DNA of 64,000 bases, from NCBI GenBank assembly GCA_028023455.1, contig JAQFVV010000050.1:3910626-3974625 (forward strand), written 5' to 3'. The position numbers were made by a program, and so were the translations under genes. The DNA comes from Epiperipatus broadwayi. Its lineage: Eukaryota > Onychophora > Udeonychophora > Euonychophora > Peripatidae. The notes under the pieces were generated by a model that was not told the DNA's origin, made no database searches, and worked only from the letters and a program-made list of their open reading frames with translations. Shown here piece by piece: positions 1 to 13,788 of this stretch. Every line of letters starts with the position of its first letter. Position 1 is the first letter of the stretch.

Positions 1-373
1 GCAATCTTATATACTGTTCTAAATTATTAGATCATCTGGAAACTTTTTATTCAGGTTAGTCAACTTTGGTACTTATATTGGTATAAGTACTTGTTAAAAT
101 TTAGTCGAAGAAAAAGCTAATTTAATATCTGACTACCGTTAGTTAATTATTTCTTACATTAAACACCTAATGGCATCGGTAAAGAAAGCTCAGGCCTGTC
201 ATGTCAATAAACACAATGTACAGAATTTTGGAAAAAAATGATTGAAAATGAGCTAACAACAAGCCAAAAATACACAAATAAACAGGAAAACACTGTTAAT
301 GACAAATTATTATCAAAAGCCTACATAGAAACAAGGAAAAGGTCCAATTTTGCTGCAAATATTAACCAACAAA
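1..373. other. Unassigned flank, possibly 5' UTR of element A1
   Basis: AT-rich sequence with no open frame worth calling. It lies directly upstream of the first ATG of the A1 ORF1 remnant and may be its 5' untranslated promoter region, but no start boundary or target-site duplication is visible. A short inverted repeat around 72-93 (GTACTTAT, then ATAAGTAC) is the only local structure I noticed. Confidence 0.3.
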
Positions 374-2781
374 ATGTCCGGAAAAACTGCAAAAAGTAAC
401 GTGGAATTTGATGCGAAAAAATACAAATTTAAAGCAAGGCCACAGAAGGCCTCTGAGAACATTCTGTTAGAGCCTGATTTCCCCTACAATCCGGGAAAAA
501 AAACTAAGTAAATTGCCTACTGCAATCAAAACTTATGAAGAAAATACTATCAAAACTGGTGTATCAGAGAAAAAAAAATGAAAATTTCACATTCGGGAAG
601 TTGAAAAATGTGGAGAAACACTGCAGCAAAAAATTAAGGGCTTAGAAAACAATTCGAATTCAATACCAAAATCCAACAATATGGATTTTGATACTAGCTC
701 CAACTCTATCCAAAAATCAGAAATTTTCTGATGTAAGGAAAAAAAGTTATGAAGGAAAAAATAATGCAGAAGTAGCACCATTAAAAAATTCTAAAAAAGT
801 TTACAATAGGGTAAATCACAATGAAAGTGATTTAAACATCAAAAACATGATTTGAGTTCTGAAAATGACAGGGTAGACCTTAGACCTTCTGGGGAAGGCA
901 AATATACAGTCATTATCACCCCAATCAAGAACAAAAAACAAATAAAAGACCAGGCTTGATTAATCTCGAATCTCCCAATACTAATAACAATTTCCAAGCT
1001 AACAATGATTTTCTACTACCAATGGACAAACAATTAAGATGCCACAACTCATGCACTATGGTTCCCAAGAGAGAAACAGACAATAGTAGAGGAGAAGAAT
1101 GTCCCAAACTCAAGTCTAAAATCTCTTCTGTTATTGACATAGGCAGAATAAACTTTAATTTTAATTGTTCTAGTCCACCACTTAATACAGCTGAAGAACA
1201 GCCAAAAAAAATATCATATGCCAAGAAAGCTGCCATAAAAACAACAATGGCAAATAATTCAAGAACGCAATATCAGAATAGACCTGACTTCAATTCTCAT
1301 ACTAGTTCAAACCTGATTGATAGAGCTATTGAAATAATGAACAACTCTGAGTCAATTCAGAGAAAAGAAAATTATGACAACTTGTCGACTTCTGCCATTA
1401 ATGATAGTTCATGTGATCCAGCACATAATGCAAGAATAAGCTCCAAGTTTAACCAAACCATCCCTGCTCTCTTGATGAAATAATTCCAAAGTTATAAAGA
1501 TGACAAAGTCATTATTTTGTCAACCACAGATAACAACCAATTGTATAAATTTCCAGTAAACTCACTTTTTGACCTTTTTAAAACTGAAGAATATGGGATT
1601 CAATCTACAAAGTATTGTTCCACCCTAATGACAAATACATGGTGTTCCAATTTAACAATATCCTAGCCAAAAGGCTTTCCATAATAACCACAGATACCTC
1701 AATGGACTCTACTTGATCACAATAGATTTAAATAGACCCAATACATTACAAGGCTATTTTAGAAACTGTAAGGTAAACTTTGAAAAAACAGAGCTACAAA
1801 ACATCCTTTCCCCTTATGGCAACTTTTCCAGTTTTAGATACAGAGCTATTAGTCACATAGGGAAAGATATTCTCACCAACGTAGCTGACTTCAGCCTGGT
1901 ACTAAGAAAAAAAGTTTCACCTTTAATAATACCAGGGGTGGTTGAATTATACGACCAACCACTTATCATAGTGCTATGTGGAGTGGCCCCACAATGCTTT
2001 CATTGTCAACAACAAGGTCATCTGATGAAGGACTGCAGTGAAAGAACATGCACCAATTGTGGAGCAATCATGAAAAAATTCCACAAATGTAATAGGAAAA
2101 CTGAGAAGCTAACACCACTGCCTCAAGCAAAGACAAGTGGCTATAGGCCTACAACAGCCAACAGCCATCACCTCCAGAAATATGACAAACTCTCAAAAAC
2201 TACCAGATATACTTCCCTGATGACAAGAAAATAGTTGCAACCAACAGCACGAGACAAAAATCTAGCTTGGCAATAACTGAAGTTGCTCAACAAATGGAGA
2301 AGCTTCACAGAGAATAGGTTCAATCAAAAAACCCAAACCCGAGTGACTATGAAGCAGAAAGCACCAGCCTCTTCCAGCCTGTCCCATCCAGATGCAAAAA
2401 GAGAGTCAGATCAAGGAAATCAAACATAGGCATAGTGGGTTCATCTTCAAGTGGTGAATGCCCAACTGTAGATGACTTGCTAGACATGCACTATCCACCA
2501 ACCAGTAACTTCAGTCATAAAGTGAAAAATGTGAGGCTAAGCTCTCCTCTTCTGACTAGCCATCTGAAGAAGAGAAGACTGACTCAGGCAAAGAAGAATG
2601 TGATCAGGAAAGCAATTTAGAAGATGATTTTTTGGAACAGGTCTTACAGTTTGAAGGCTTGGAATATTCCTCTACAATGGCTGAAGATGATGCCCAGACT
2701 CACCAAAAAGTGAATTCATCAACCTCTGATGAAGAGAGCACTTTCAAGATCGACAAACCTGTCAATAACCAGCTTTACTAG
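374..2781 (+). pseudogene. A1 ORF1 (gag-like, zinc-knuckle) remnant
   Basis: This is the nucleic-acid-binding ORF1 of A1, broken by several stops and frameshifts. It opens at ATG 374 with MSGKTAKSN, parallel to MSGSKK at the start of the A2 ORF1, and that match is why I chose this start. Recognisable blocks follow: 956-1483 (contains KKISYAKKA, matching KKKSYAHVL in A2), about 1505-1585 (TTDNNQLYKFP, matching TTDSNCQLYNFP in A2), and 1713-2234. The last block has two zinc knuckles, CFHCQQQGHLMKDC and CTNCGAIMKKFHKC; the second has the unusual spacing C-x2-C-x7-H-x-C that A2 shares. A basic, serine-rich tail (2435-2620) ends the protein. By family knowledge it would coat the element RNA. It cannot be translated whole. 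Confidence 0.7.
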
Positions 2782-2798
2782 TCTATAATCAACTGAAT

Positions 2799-5700
2799 AT
2801 GTTAGCTTTAAAGATATGTTCTGTTAATGTCAGGGGCCTAAATTCTCATGACAGAGTTTATGCACTGTCACACTGGTTTCGTAGGCAGGCCCCAGACATC
2901 CTTTGCTTATCTGAGACTAAGTTACATGTCCAGACAGATGAGAGAATTATTAAAATAATAGAAGAATATGGCATATTTCACTACTCATATTCTTCCTCAG
3001 CAGTCGGTGGAGTGGCCATTATAATAAATAAAAAATCACAGATATCACTATTTATATCACTGCACATCAGATGCTAGTTGCCTAATCGCAATTATCCAGT
3101 TCCAAGCATGGTATATAAACATTAAAAACATGTACCTGTCTAAGAACCCTGAAATGGTTATTAGAGTAATACATACTATAAATTCAGTATTATGAATAAG
3201 CCCATTTCCAATCATTTTGATTGGAGATTTCAACCACATCTACAATCAGTTTCAATCAAAATACATCAAATGTATAAATCTCCCATTTCTTGAAGATGCC
3301 TTCTCCTTTTATACAAAAAAGATGAAGTCTCTTATAAATCTGGTATACTCACCTTCTCTGAAATTTGACAATAGAAGCCCACCTCTTGCCTACAGTTTTC
3401 TCTGACCATCTGGTGCTAGAAGTCAAGGCATATCATGGAGGAAAAATGCTTCCAATTACAGATTTACCTTGAACAAAAAGAATGCTGACTAGATACAACA
3501 TCACAACCCAGCTGATATCAGAGGCCTACATAACATTTCATCTTCAGATACTAACTTTACCAGCAACTGATGCATGGATGAATTTTGTAAACTCACTTGG
3601 AGAATTGATCAATAACTGTACATACAAAACAAAAGGCCCTAGAAGAATCATGGAAGAGTTGGTCAATATAGCCAGAGAATTAAAACAATTACCACCAGAT
3701 GCGCAAAATATACCTAACATATTGTCACTGAAATCTAGATACAAGTTTGTCCAAAGTGCTGTTGGTGAATACCTCTCAATGAAAAGAGCTCAACAATATC
3801 TTCACCATCAGCACTGCTGGACTAGAGGATACCTATGATGGGCCCTTGGTTCAAACAGAAAGTCCAAGGCCCCAACTTCAATAAAAGTACAAGGATTTAA
3901 CTATTCTGGAGTTTCCAAGCTAGACAAGATTCAGAATTGTACTTCAAGAAATTCTTACCCCTGGGTATGTATAATCTGTGGAAAAAATTTGTGACAAAAG
4001 TCACCCCCTTCACAAAATTACTGAAACCAAAATTCTGCAGAGAATAGAAGCCTTACCAGATAGGACACACCCTGGCCTGCCTGGAATTTCCAAATTCCTG
4101 CTACTTCATTTACAGGAATTCACACTTCCAATAATGAAGAGAATGGTGGACTATATTGCAGAAGACAGCAGAGAAATTACAGATATCTGTCCAAATAGCC
4201 ATGGTTCCCCTAATAAAAAATGGGAAGCTCCACATGACTTGGAAAACCTGCGTCCTATATCAATGGTACCCCTGATGATAAAGACCATAGAAGGACTTAT
4301 AAAGGAAGATATTTAGGAATTAATCATTGGGTGACTCTCAGCTTATCAATTTGCAAAGAAAGGATGCTCGACTGCTGATGCTGTCAGTCATTTTCACCTC
4401 GTTATAGATCAGGTTCACAGGAAAAGAATGTCCCAGCCAGTCGCAGTACAACTGAATTTTTCTGGAGCCTTTGATTGCATCAGGATAGATGTTCTGCTTA
4501 GTGTACTGAAGGATCTCCAAGTGCCCCCAGATTATCTTCAGCTGATTGAAAACCTTCTGCAAAACAGGGAGTTTTGTCTCTCATTGGATGGCAGAGTTGC
4601 CCCAGGATTTAGGCCCAGTGTTTCCATCCCTCAGGGCTCACCACTAAGCGCACTTCTCTTTGGAGCCTATGTTAACCCATTATTGTTAAGCATCGAGGCT
4701 TCCAATTCCATTGCTAGGAGAAAACATCAGACACATTACCTATATGGATGACATGGTAGTGTTCATCTCATCACAGAGTGAGTTTGCAAGGCTCAAAGAA
4801 ATCCTAGATCAATTTGCAACTGAGACCAGTCTGCGAATTGATGAAGCAAATTGTCCATGTGGTCAATCCTGACAGGGAAACAAGTCCTGAGTAGACTGAG
4901 AGCATCCCCTCAGAAATTTCTGGGTTTTCAGTTGTTCGAACTGCCATCAGTCATGAGAAAAAATTTAGAGATCTCACTATTCAACAAAATTGAAAAAATG
5001 GTGTCATATTATCCAAGATATATTTATCACTGTTGGGTAAAGTCACATTACTGAACTACTCAGTAGTTCTTCCCAAAATCATCTACTACCTATCTGGATT
5101 TACCCCAACAACAAGGTTCATAAAAAAGTGGAGACGCTATGTAGAAGACTTTGCTGGGGAGGGAAGGCTGCTGTTATTAGTCTAAAACGATTGCAGAAAC
5201 CAAAACCATTGAATGGTCTGGCACTACTCTCTATTAAGATATTTCTAATACAGAGATCACACAATATAATTACCAAATTACTCCATGACAATCCAAAAAT
5301 GAAATGCCCAATCTCTTTAATAAAGGTCAAAACAACAGACAGGCCACCCCCAAAACTTAAAAGACTATGGATTCAACAACAATCTACCTTAGTAGTGGAG
5401 AGCATTAAAACCTCCTGTACTCTATTTTATGCTAAACTCACATACTAAGAAGTCTACCAAGCAGTTTTTCAGGCAAGAAATAAAGCTTTCTACTTACTCC
5501 CCATACAAATTCCCAGATTTATAAAGCTGACAAAATTTTGGAAGCTAGAACCAAAACATGTGGACTTCTTGATAAAAATAAACCTGGGTGCACTACTACT
5601 GTGGCCTTTCTGTGCCACCAGAGAGGATACAATATTAACACGATCTGCCCATTATGTAATAAAGATGAGGAGACAATGGATCACATCCTTACTCATTGTT

Positions 5701-5990
5701 AAGCATGGGAGAACTTCCGAAAATCAATTTTAAAAAGAATGGTCAAACCTGAACAGGCCCAAGTAGCACTAAAGCTGGCCCTGAAAAAGGGTATGTTCGG
5801 TACAATGAGACTGGCAACTTTTATAAACTTTGCCATCTGGACCATTGGGTGCAAAATAACTTTTCAAAAAAAACTGGACCAACTAACAGAAGATGTCTTG
5901 CCCAACCTTCTTAAAAAACCAAAAGAAAAAGACAAGAGATCATGTATATCCTGGTTGGCTGACGAAACCTGGGGTCAAGTGAATTTATAA
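2799..5990 (+). pseudogene. A1 ORF2 (endonuclease-reverse transcriptase) remnant
   Basis: The ORF2 polyprotein would cut target DNA and prime reverse transcription from the nick. The frame opens at 2799 (MLALKICSVNVRGL) with an EEP-type endonuclease: the SETKL block near 2910, GDFN near 3222 and an SDHL-like block near 3405. The RT follows: a PGLPGI block (about 4070), LRPISMVPL (4248-4275), motif A near 4449, PQGSPLSALLF (4630-4665) and YMDD at 4741-4752, reached after a frameshift. A TDRPPP motif lies near 5335-5355, and the C-terminal knuckle CPLCNKDEETMDHILTHC starts near 5648. The first motif A aspartate reads Asn (codon 4455-4457), so the copy would be catalytically dead even without the frameshifts and stops. 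Confidence 0.8.
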
Positions 5991-6454
5991 CATTGGTTAA
6001 CATGAGTAAGAAAAAACAATTGCTAACAAATTATCACAAGTTCATCACTGATAGCCACTAGACCACTCCAATGCCAACAAAAAAAGGCCAAAATGCAAAG
6101 ACAGGGGGGAAAAAACCACAGCCTTTGTCTAGAAGTATGATTGTAATGTGAAACCAGAACAATCACAAGCCAACAAAGTAATAAAATCTTTGAAACTGTT
6201 GTTATCCACAAATGAAAACTCAAATGATAACCTCTAATCATTGTAAATAACTTTCATTGTAAACAACTAATTATGAATAAAATTTGCTTGAAATGGACAT
6301 TAAAAGTAAAAGCTTTTCTATTGTAACTTTGCAGTATCTATAAAGAAAATATTATTTTTTATTTTAATGATACATCAAATGATAGATCATTCTTAATAAT
6401 TGAATAAAGAGAATAGTAATAATTACTTCCTATCAGTCAAACATAACAATCAGT

Positions 6455-6756
<302 letters not shown>

Positions 6757-9556
6757 TCAATTCAATTCAATTCAATTCATTTATTTACCGTACAAAACTA
6801 CAGCATTAAGCCAATTACAGAATTGCACTATAATAAATATACAATAATATACATAAATAATATACATAAATGATCTAAAAATGATGAAAATAATATAATT
6901 ATATGCCATACTTTTTTACAAGATAAGTAACAATTTTTTTAAAGTCTAAAGAAAAAATATTTTCATTAATAAAATCATGATTATAGGTATTAGGCAAACG
7001 AAGCAAAGGTGAAAATTTTAATATGTTAGAGCGACAAACCTTAATATAAAATAAAGTAAATGTACTGTTTTATGTAAACAATTATTAAACCAATATTTGA
7101 AATTTTTTAGTTAATATAATTTTTATTCACAAGATTATATAAAATTTTAAGATCTCTCATTTTTCTTCTAATGGATAGGGATAGATAATGGTCTTTTAAT
7201 TTAATGTACTTAGAAAATTTGTCATAAACCAATTGAATTTTGATAATATCTCGTTTGGAACTGGGATTCCAAACGACAGATCCATATTCTAAAATTGGCA
7301 AAACCAAAGAGAGAAACAATTTATATTTTGTAAAACTACTAAATTGTCTACCATGCCTTAAAATTGCACCCATAATTTTAAAAGCCTTATTTACTACATT
7401 TTCAATATGATGATGAAATGATCCATTGCTTCAAAAATAATTCCAAGGTCTTTCTGAGTATCAACAAACTTTATATTATATCTTCAATATAATAAGGACA
7501 AATTATATTTCAGATTTTTGAATAAGAAACTGTTGAACACTTATCCATATTAATATCCATTTTATTATCTCTACACCATTTCACAAAACTATTGATATCT
7601 TTTGTAATAATATCAATCATTAATTGAGTTTATATTCCTAAAAATTTTACAATCATCTGCATAACATAAAATATGCGAAAATTCTAAACTCTCTCCCAAA
7701 TCATCAATATAAATGTTAAACAATAATGGTGCAAGGATACTGCCCTGAGGTACTCCTATATTACAATAATATGGATTAGAAGAATTATTCTTAAACTTTA
7801 CATAAGCTTTCTCTTCTTAATAAAAGATTCAAACCATGCAATCAAATTATAGGAAAAACCTAATTTATACATTTTGAAAAGCAACCTGGAATGATCCACT
7901 TTATCAAATGCCTTGGATAAATCAAAATAAACAACATCTAAACGACATTGATTCTCAAAGGCATTAGCAATGTGATCAGTTATTGTTAAAAGATTAGTTT
8001 CAGTTGATCTTCCAGGTAAAAAACCATGTTGCACAGGAACCAAAATCTTATTTATGTCATTAACAATTTCTTATAAACACATCTTTCAAATATGCTCAAC
8101 TGTATGAAGCACAGAAATTGGTCTATAATTATTAACATTATCTTTTACATTTTTAAAAATAGGTATAACTTTGCAAGTTTTAGAGAGTTAGGAAAAATAC
8201 AATTTTTAATGGAACAATTAAGAATATAACATAAAGGAGACAATATATTCTACACAACCTTTATAAATGAAAGAAGGTATATTGTCATAACCTATACTTG
8301 AATGTATTTTGAGTTCTTTGACAGCTGATATAATATCACTATTGTTGAAACAATCGATAGAAATGCTATCATTAAAACATCCCTTGATCAAATTAAACCC
8401 AGACAGTTGAGAATTACCAAATAATTCAGAAAAGTGAACTGAAAAGTCATCAGCACATAAAGATGAATTATAATCCATTTGAGATTTTCTTTTGGTAATG
8501 CCAGAAGTTTTAATAAAAGACCAAAATTCTTTAGGATTATCTGACAAATTGAGCTCCATATTTTTAATATAGTTTTGAAAATCAATTTTCTGAATAGCTT
8601 TAACCAATCTTCTATAATTAATAAAATTATTGTAAAAAAGTATATTTCGTGTTTTAATGTACTGCTTATGATGATACAATTTCCTTCTAATAATTTTTTA
8701 AGTTTATCTGAGAACCAAAAAGGGAAATAATAATTGTGAGAGTCACGTTTTTTGGTATATAAAAATCAATCAGATCATTAAATACTTGATTAAAAAAGTC
8801 CATATTATAATTAGCATCTGTTGAGGAATATAACGGGCTCCAATCAAAATTAGAAATTGTCTTACACAGACCCATATAATCCCCCTTTTATAACATCTTT
8901 TAATATTTAAAGGAACATGCCACTTAAAATAATTTATTTTAACAAAAAATTCAATAGGTGGGTGATGTAAATCTATAGGAAAATTAAGAGATGAAACACA
9001 AAAACATTTAATCTCAGGTAAGTTACTCAGAACATAATCAAGTATTCGATTATAAGAATTTAAATGGGAATTATGCTGTTTCAAATTCAAAAAATTAAAG
9101 AATTGCAGCATCCTATATGCTTTGTGTGATAATGAAGAAATATCAAAAGAAGCATTATTAAATAACTCAGGAATGTTAAAATCTCCAGTAATAATAATAT
9201 TCATTTTATAATTAATCAAAAATTCTTCAAAAGTACAAAGTAAAGCATCCAAGTCAGAGAAACACAAGGCTGGCCTTATATAAAGTTCCCTAATAATAAT
9301 TTTTATGATGATCAAGGGAGACCTCACACCATGTTGATTCACAAAATCTAGAATTCAAAAGCACAATTTATGAACAATCTCTTTCCTGATGGCAATAAGG
9401 GCCCCCTCCTCTTTTAATTACTTCATGACATCTATCTGCACGAAAAACTTTATATCTATCATCTAAAAATGTATCATCATAAATTTTGTCATTTAGCCAT
9501 GTTTCTGTGAGAAAGATAAAATCATAATCTTCTGAACAAAAAAAACTTTTTATTTG
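6757..9556 (-). mobile_element. CR1/Jockey-group non-LTR element D1, 5'-truncated
   Basis: Minus-strand element whose 3' end is a pentamer repeat, (GAATT)4, followed by (ATT)n, at 6757-6778. D2 has the same terminus at 9704-9727, which defines the family end. The 5' end is cut inside the endonuclease domain exactly where a (TAA)n array begins (about 9556). It contains the ORF2 remnant only; no ORF1 is present. The clade is inferred from the RT motifs (QHGFLPGRST, FDLSKAFD, YADD), which fit the CR1/Jockey group. Confidence 0.8.
7107..9555 (-). pseudogene. D1 ORF2 (endonuclease-RT) remnant
   Basis: Reading the minus strand, the remnant starts inside the endonuclease (FIFLTETWL, about 9450-9530). 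It continues with the GDFN-containing segment (about 9180-9215) and a linker (NPKEFWSFIKTS, near 8500-8550). The RT has the block SSIGYDNIPSF (about 8270-8310), QHGFLPGRSTETNLL (near 8000), motif A FDLSKAFDKVDH (about 7890-7930), GVPQGS and YIDDL (about 7700-7765), then CYADDCKIF (about 7650-7680). The thumb-like region (GSVVWNPSS) is at 7107-7373. Frameshifts and stops separate the blocks. The catalytic residues of motifs A and C are still legible, so the copy was lost by truncation and indels more than by active-site change. Confidence 0.8.
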
Positions 9557-10235
<679 letters not shown>

Positions 10236-11663
10236 TTATTTATTTATTTATTCATTATGAAGCAAACAATAAATGTATAATACAGTGAGATAAATTCCAT
10301 ACAAGAAAAATCTTGTGTGAGGAAATTAAATGTAACAACTAAAAACACTAATAAAATACAAAAAAAAAGTATAAATATAACATAAAATATTAAAATCACA
10401 CAGATATTGCATTTGGCAATTCAATCACAGTAGTAAATAATTACATCATAACATATAATATAAACAAAAAAAAAATAAAATAAAACTAATGCTTAGCATA
10501 ATATAACCAGTGCCATAAATGCTTTTTAAAAATCAAATAAGATAGTGTTCATTAAATTCACAGAACAATCTCTTATAAATAAATATTAAATAATTTAGGA
10601 CAATTATAACTAAATTGCTTCCTACTGGATGTTTTAAGAAAATTAGGTAAAGCTAACTAATATTTAGTAGATAAACGAGTATTTACTAAAAAACACTAAT
10701 AAAATACAATATATATATATATATATAACATAAAATATTAAAATTATACAGATATTACATTTGGAAATTCAATAACAGTAGTAAATAATTACAACATAAC
10801 ATACAGTATAAACAAAAATATAATAAAATAAACAAAATAAAACTAATGCTTAGCATAATATAACCAGTGCCATAAATGCTTTTTAAAAATCAAATAACTA
10901 GTGCTCATTAAATTCACAGAACAATCTCTTATAAACATATTAAATAATTTAGGACCATTATAACTAAATTGCTTCCTACTAGATGTTTTAAGAAAATTAG
11001 GTAAAGCTAGCTGATATTTAGTAGATAAACAAGTATTTACAACAGAAGATTTAGTATCCAAATGAAGTTTCCTACAATAAATATCAAGAATCACTCTATA
11101 TTTATACAAATGGAAAACATCTAGTATATTAAAAGTGGCATAAATATCTTTAACAGATGTGGCACATGATCTACCAAAAATGATACGCATTGTATAATTC
11201 TGTAAAACAGACAATGTAGTCATTGCAAAAGTAGAACAGTTCCCCCAAACTGATATATTATAACATAATAAGCTTTGATAAGAAGAAATATATAAAGTAA
11301 TCAAAGCTGACCAAGGAAAAAATTTAGATAAGTAGAAAAACATATAATTTAATTTACGTAAACGAGAACAAAGGAAGTCAATATGGTTTGACCAAGATAG
11401 TCTGGAGTCAATAAAAACACCTAGATAGCAAATATTATCAACAAAAGAAATGTTAGCACAAGTACAAGTGCTATTACAATGCCAAAAATACTTATTACAA
11501 ATAGTAATGTTAAGCGAATGAATATTTGACCTATAAGAAAAATTAATAGCTTTTGTTTTACTCAGATTAATTGATAAATTATTAAATGCTAACCATTTAC
11601 TAATTAGGATTAAATCAGCATTAATTATTTTTTCAACAAAATTATATGAAACTGCTGCATAAG
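10236..11663 (-). mobile_element. CR1-like element C1/C2, 5'-truncated, with internal tandem duplication
   Basis: The 3' part of the C family (full copy at 48185-52312). The 3' terminus at 10236 matches C4 closely. About 355 bases covering 3' UTR and the last codons occur twice in tandem: roughly 10338-10690 and 10691-11045, both starting at a TAAAAACACTAATAAAATAC-like block and ending at GTATTTAC. The 5' end is cut within the RT just after the position of the catalytic box, exactly at a (TAA)n array. Confidence 0.8.
10843..11660 (-). pseudogene. C2 ORF2 C-terminal part (RT thumb onward)
   Basis: About 270 codons of the C-family ORF2 remain open from SYAAVSYNFVEKI to the natural C-terminus HWLYYAKH. 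The FADD active-site box that precedes this point in C4 is missing because of the truncation. Upstream leucines in the open frame are translated (TTA)n, not protein. The copy keeps a Lys codon where C4 has a stop (48672-48674), which shows that the C4 stop is a private mutation. A second, partial copy of the C-terminus lies downstream inside the tandem duplication (about 10480-10690). Confidence 0.8.
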
Positions 11664-11883
<220 letters not shown>

Positions 11884-12141
11884 TTTATTTATTTATTTCT
11901 TATGAAACAAACAATAAATGTATAATAGTGAGATAATTTCCATACAAGAAAAATCTTGAGTGAGGAATTTAAATGTAACAATTAAAAACACTAATGAAAT
12001 ACAAAAAAGTATAAATATAGCATAAAATGTTAAAATCACAAAGATATTACTTTTGGCAATTCAATCACAGTAATAAATAATTACACCATAACATAGAGTA
12101 TAAACAAAAAAAAATATAAAACTAACATTTAGCATAATATA
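11884..12141 (-). mobile_element. Short 3' fragment of the C family (C3)
   Basis: About 255 bases that match the 3' UTR of C1/C2 and C4 from the terminal TTTATTTATTT through the block around GTAAATAATTACACCATAACA. It is 5'-truncated just inside the end of ORF2 and then gives way to unrelated sequence. It is non-coding and is the upstream end of the minus-strand chain. Confidence 0.75.
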
Positions 12142-12144
12142 ATA

Positions 12145-13080
12145 GGAAGAAAAAATAAATGAGAATATAGATATAGGATGAAAAAATAGTAAATCATTAA
12201 AAAGGTTAGTGAGAAATGTAAAAATGAGAAATGATGGGAGTGATAAGATAGGAATAGTTTATAAAATTATGGGCAAGGGATATATGATGGTATATATAGT
12301 CAGTCAGTGAAAAATAAGTTAAAGAAATAAGGAGCATGGCAGAGTAATAAATAGGAGAGATATTAGATCAGCACCATTTTTTAGAAATGAGGCATGTTAT
12401 GAAATGTGAAGAAAATATTGAGATGGTCAAATATTGTAGAAATTATAAAGAAAGAAAAGTGTATGAAACAATGTATATACAAGAAAGTAAAAATAAATAC
12501 ATGAATTTAGTACATAGTTCAATGAATGGGTGTTAAAAAAAATTGGAAAGTATATAAAACATTTTTAGGATTAGGATTGGCCAATAGAGGATGTGCTGGA
12601 TGATATGTAAATCAGTATGGAGAGTAAAAAGTTTAAATATATATGGAAGTAAACAGAACACTGGGTGTGGGTTAATTTATGATAATAGCAAGAAAAGTAG
12701 TTTACTGTTTAAGGTTCGAATGGGATCTTTAGCAACAAGGGAATATACACATAAATGGAAAAAATACGGGTGATTTAGTCTGCAAGTTGTGTAAAGGAGG
12801 CATAGAAAATACTAGGCATCTGTTGATTCAATGTAAATGCTTGAAAGTAGAAGGGTACAAATAATGAAGTTATGGGAGAATAAATATAAACAAAGTGATT
12901 ATACAGAAAGTGGGTTATTGGTTTTTATATTGAGTTTACGAAAAGATAAGGAGGGTGTAGATATGAAGGTTAAGGACTTGACAAAGATTATGTTGATTTT
13001 AAAATTATATCCACATAAATCTGGATATAAATAGAGATTTTAACTTAAATAAAGTTTTTAATAATAAAATATTGATTATG
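12145..13080 (+). pseudogene. C-terminal tail of another non-LTR ORF2 (family F)
   Basis: Plus-strand remnant in shifted frames: LLFKVRMGSLATREY (about 12695-12745), then the knuckle CKLCKGGIENTRHLLIQC (about 12780-12833), then a leucine-rich terminus ending at the stop near 13034. A C-x2-C-x8-H-x4-C knuckle after an RT is typical of the C-terminus of non-LTR ORF2 proteins. I see no RT catalytic box. The 3' side (about 13040-13075) has AATAAAGTTTTTAATAATAAA, which could be the element tail. The sense strand is unusually G-rich for this window, which sets it apart from families A, C and D. The clade is not assignable. Confidence 0.45.
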
Positions 13081-13788
13081 GCTATACAATCAATATTTTT
13101 TTAGTTGCCAAAATGTTAATAATTCGTTTTAGAAGCATATAGTAAAAATATAAAAAAATGTTTAAACTACAATATCAACCAATTCAGAATTTTTTCAATT
13201 ATTTGAACAGCAGGAAGGATTACAAATAACATTGTCATCAGCGTTAAACTGAACAGAGATGATTAAAATATACTATTATAAAACTAATTAAATAGTGTTG
13301 TAATGTAAAAAAAGAAAAATTGCGAAACATTTAAATGCAGAACAGTTTTTCAATAAATGAATAAATAAAGACATTTTCATCTGTAAGTACTTAAACCCAG
13401 TTTACAAAAATTACATATCATTGAAAGCATAATACAAATAAAAATTTGACTGTGCAATAATTTGGGGGATAAAAAATAACTTATTTTTACTTGTTTTAAT
13501 AATAAATTTATGTAAAAATTGATACTTTAATATTTAAGTTTTCATCATAGAGATTCAAATATTATGGGTTTAAAATTAGAACATTTAAAATATAATTTCA
13601 ATTTATTTTTTTTATTTCATGTGGAATTTTGTTAATTAAAAATAATTAAGAAAGTCTTCTGGAAAAAAGCAAGGTTTGTGTGATTTAAAGTTACTCTTTT
13701 TTGCTTTATATGTTTGAAATTTACTAAAAAAAACTTTGGAAGTACAAGGTAGGTGCTGTTCTTCCAAATTACCTCTTTTTTGTTAAAA
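13081..13788. other. Unassigned AT-rich stretch, partly A2 leader
   Basis: No open frame or repeat structure is evident. The part nearest 13788 is probably the 5' untranslated leader of A2, but I cannot place its boundary. Confidence 0.3.

Larger units (their letters stand above)
374..6295 (+). mobile_element. Tx1/L1-like non-LTR retrotransposon A1, decayed
   Basis: An almost full-length but heavily mutated non-LTR element with ORF1 (374-2781), ORF2 (2799-5990) and a 3' UTR. The order ORF1 zinc knuckles, apurinic-like endonuclease, reverse transcriptase and C-terminal CCHC is seen directly. The 3' end carries AATAAAATTTGCTTGAAA at 6276-6293, which resembles the 3' ends of the related copies at 19498-19515 and 48009-48027. 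The Tx1/L1 assignment rests on the endonuclease opening (SVNVRGL, then LSETKL) and on a knuckle-bearing ORF1 with an RNA-binding-like segment before the knuckles. Another L1-group clade is possible. The sense strand is strongly A-rich. Confidence 0.75.

Noticed and set aside
956-1236. Minus-strand open frame opposite A1 ORF1 (925-1236)
   Set aside because: Shadow of the ORF1 remnant; hydrophobic composition typical of antisense of A-rich coding DNA.
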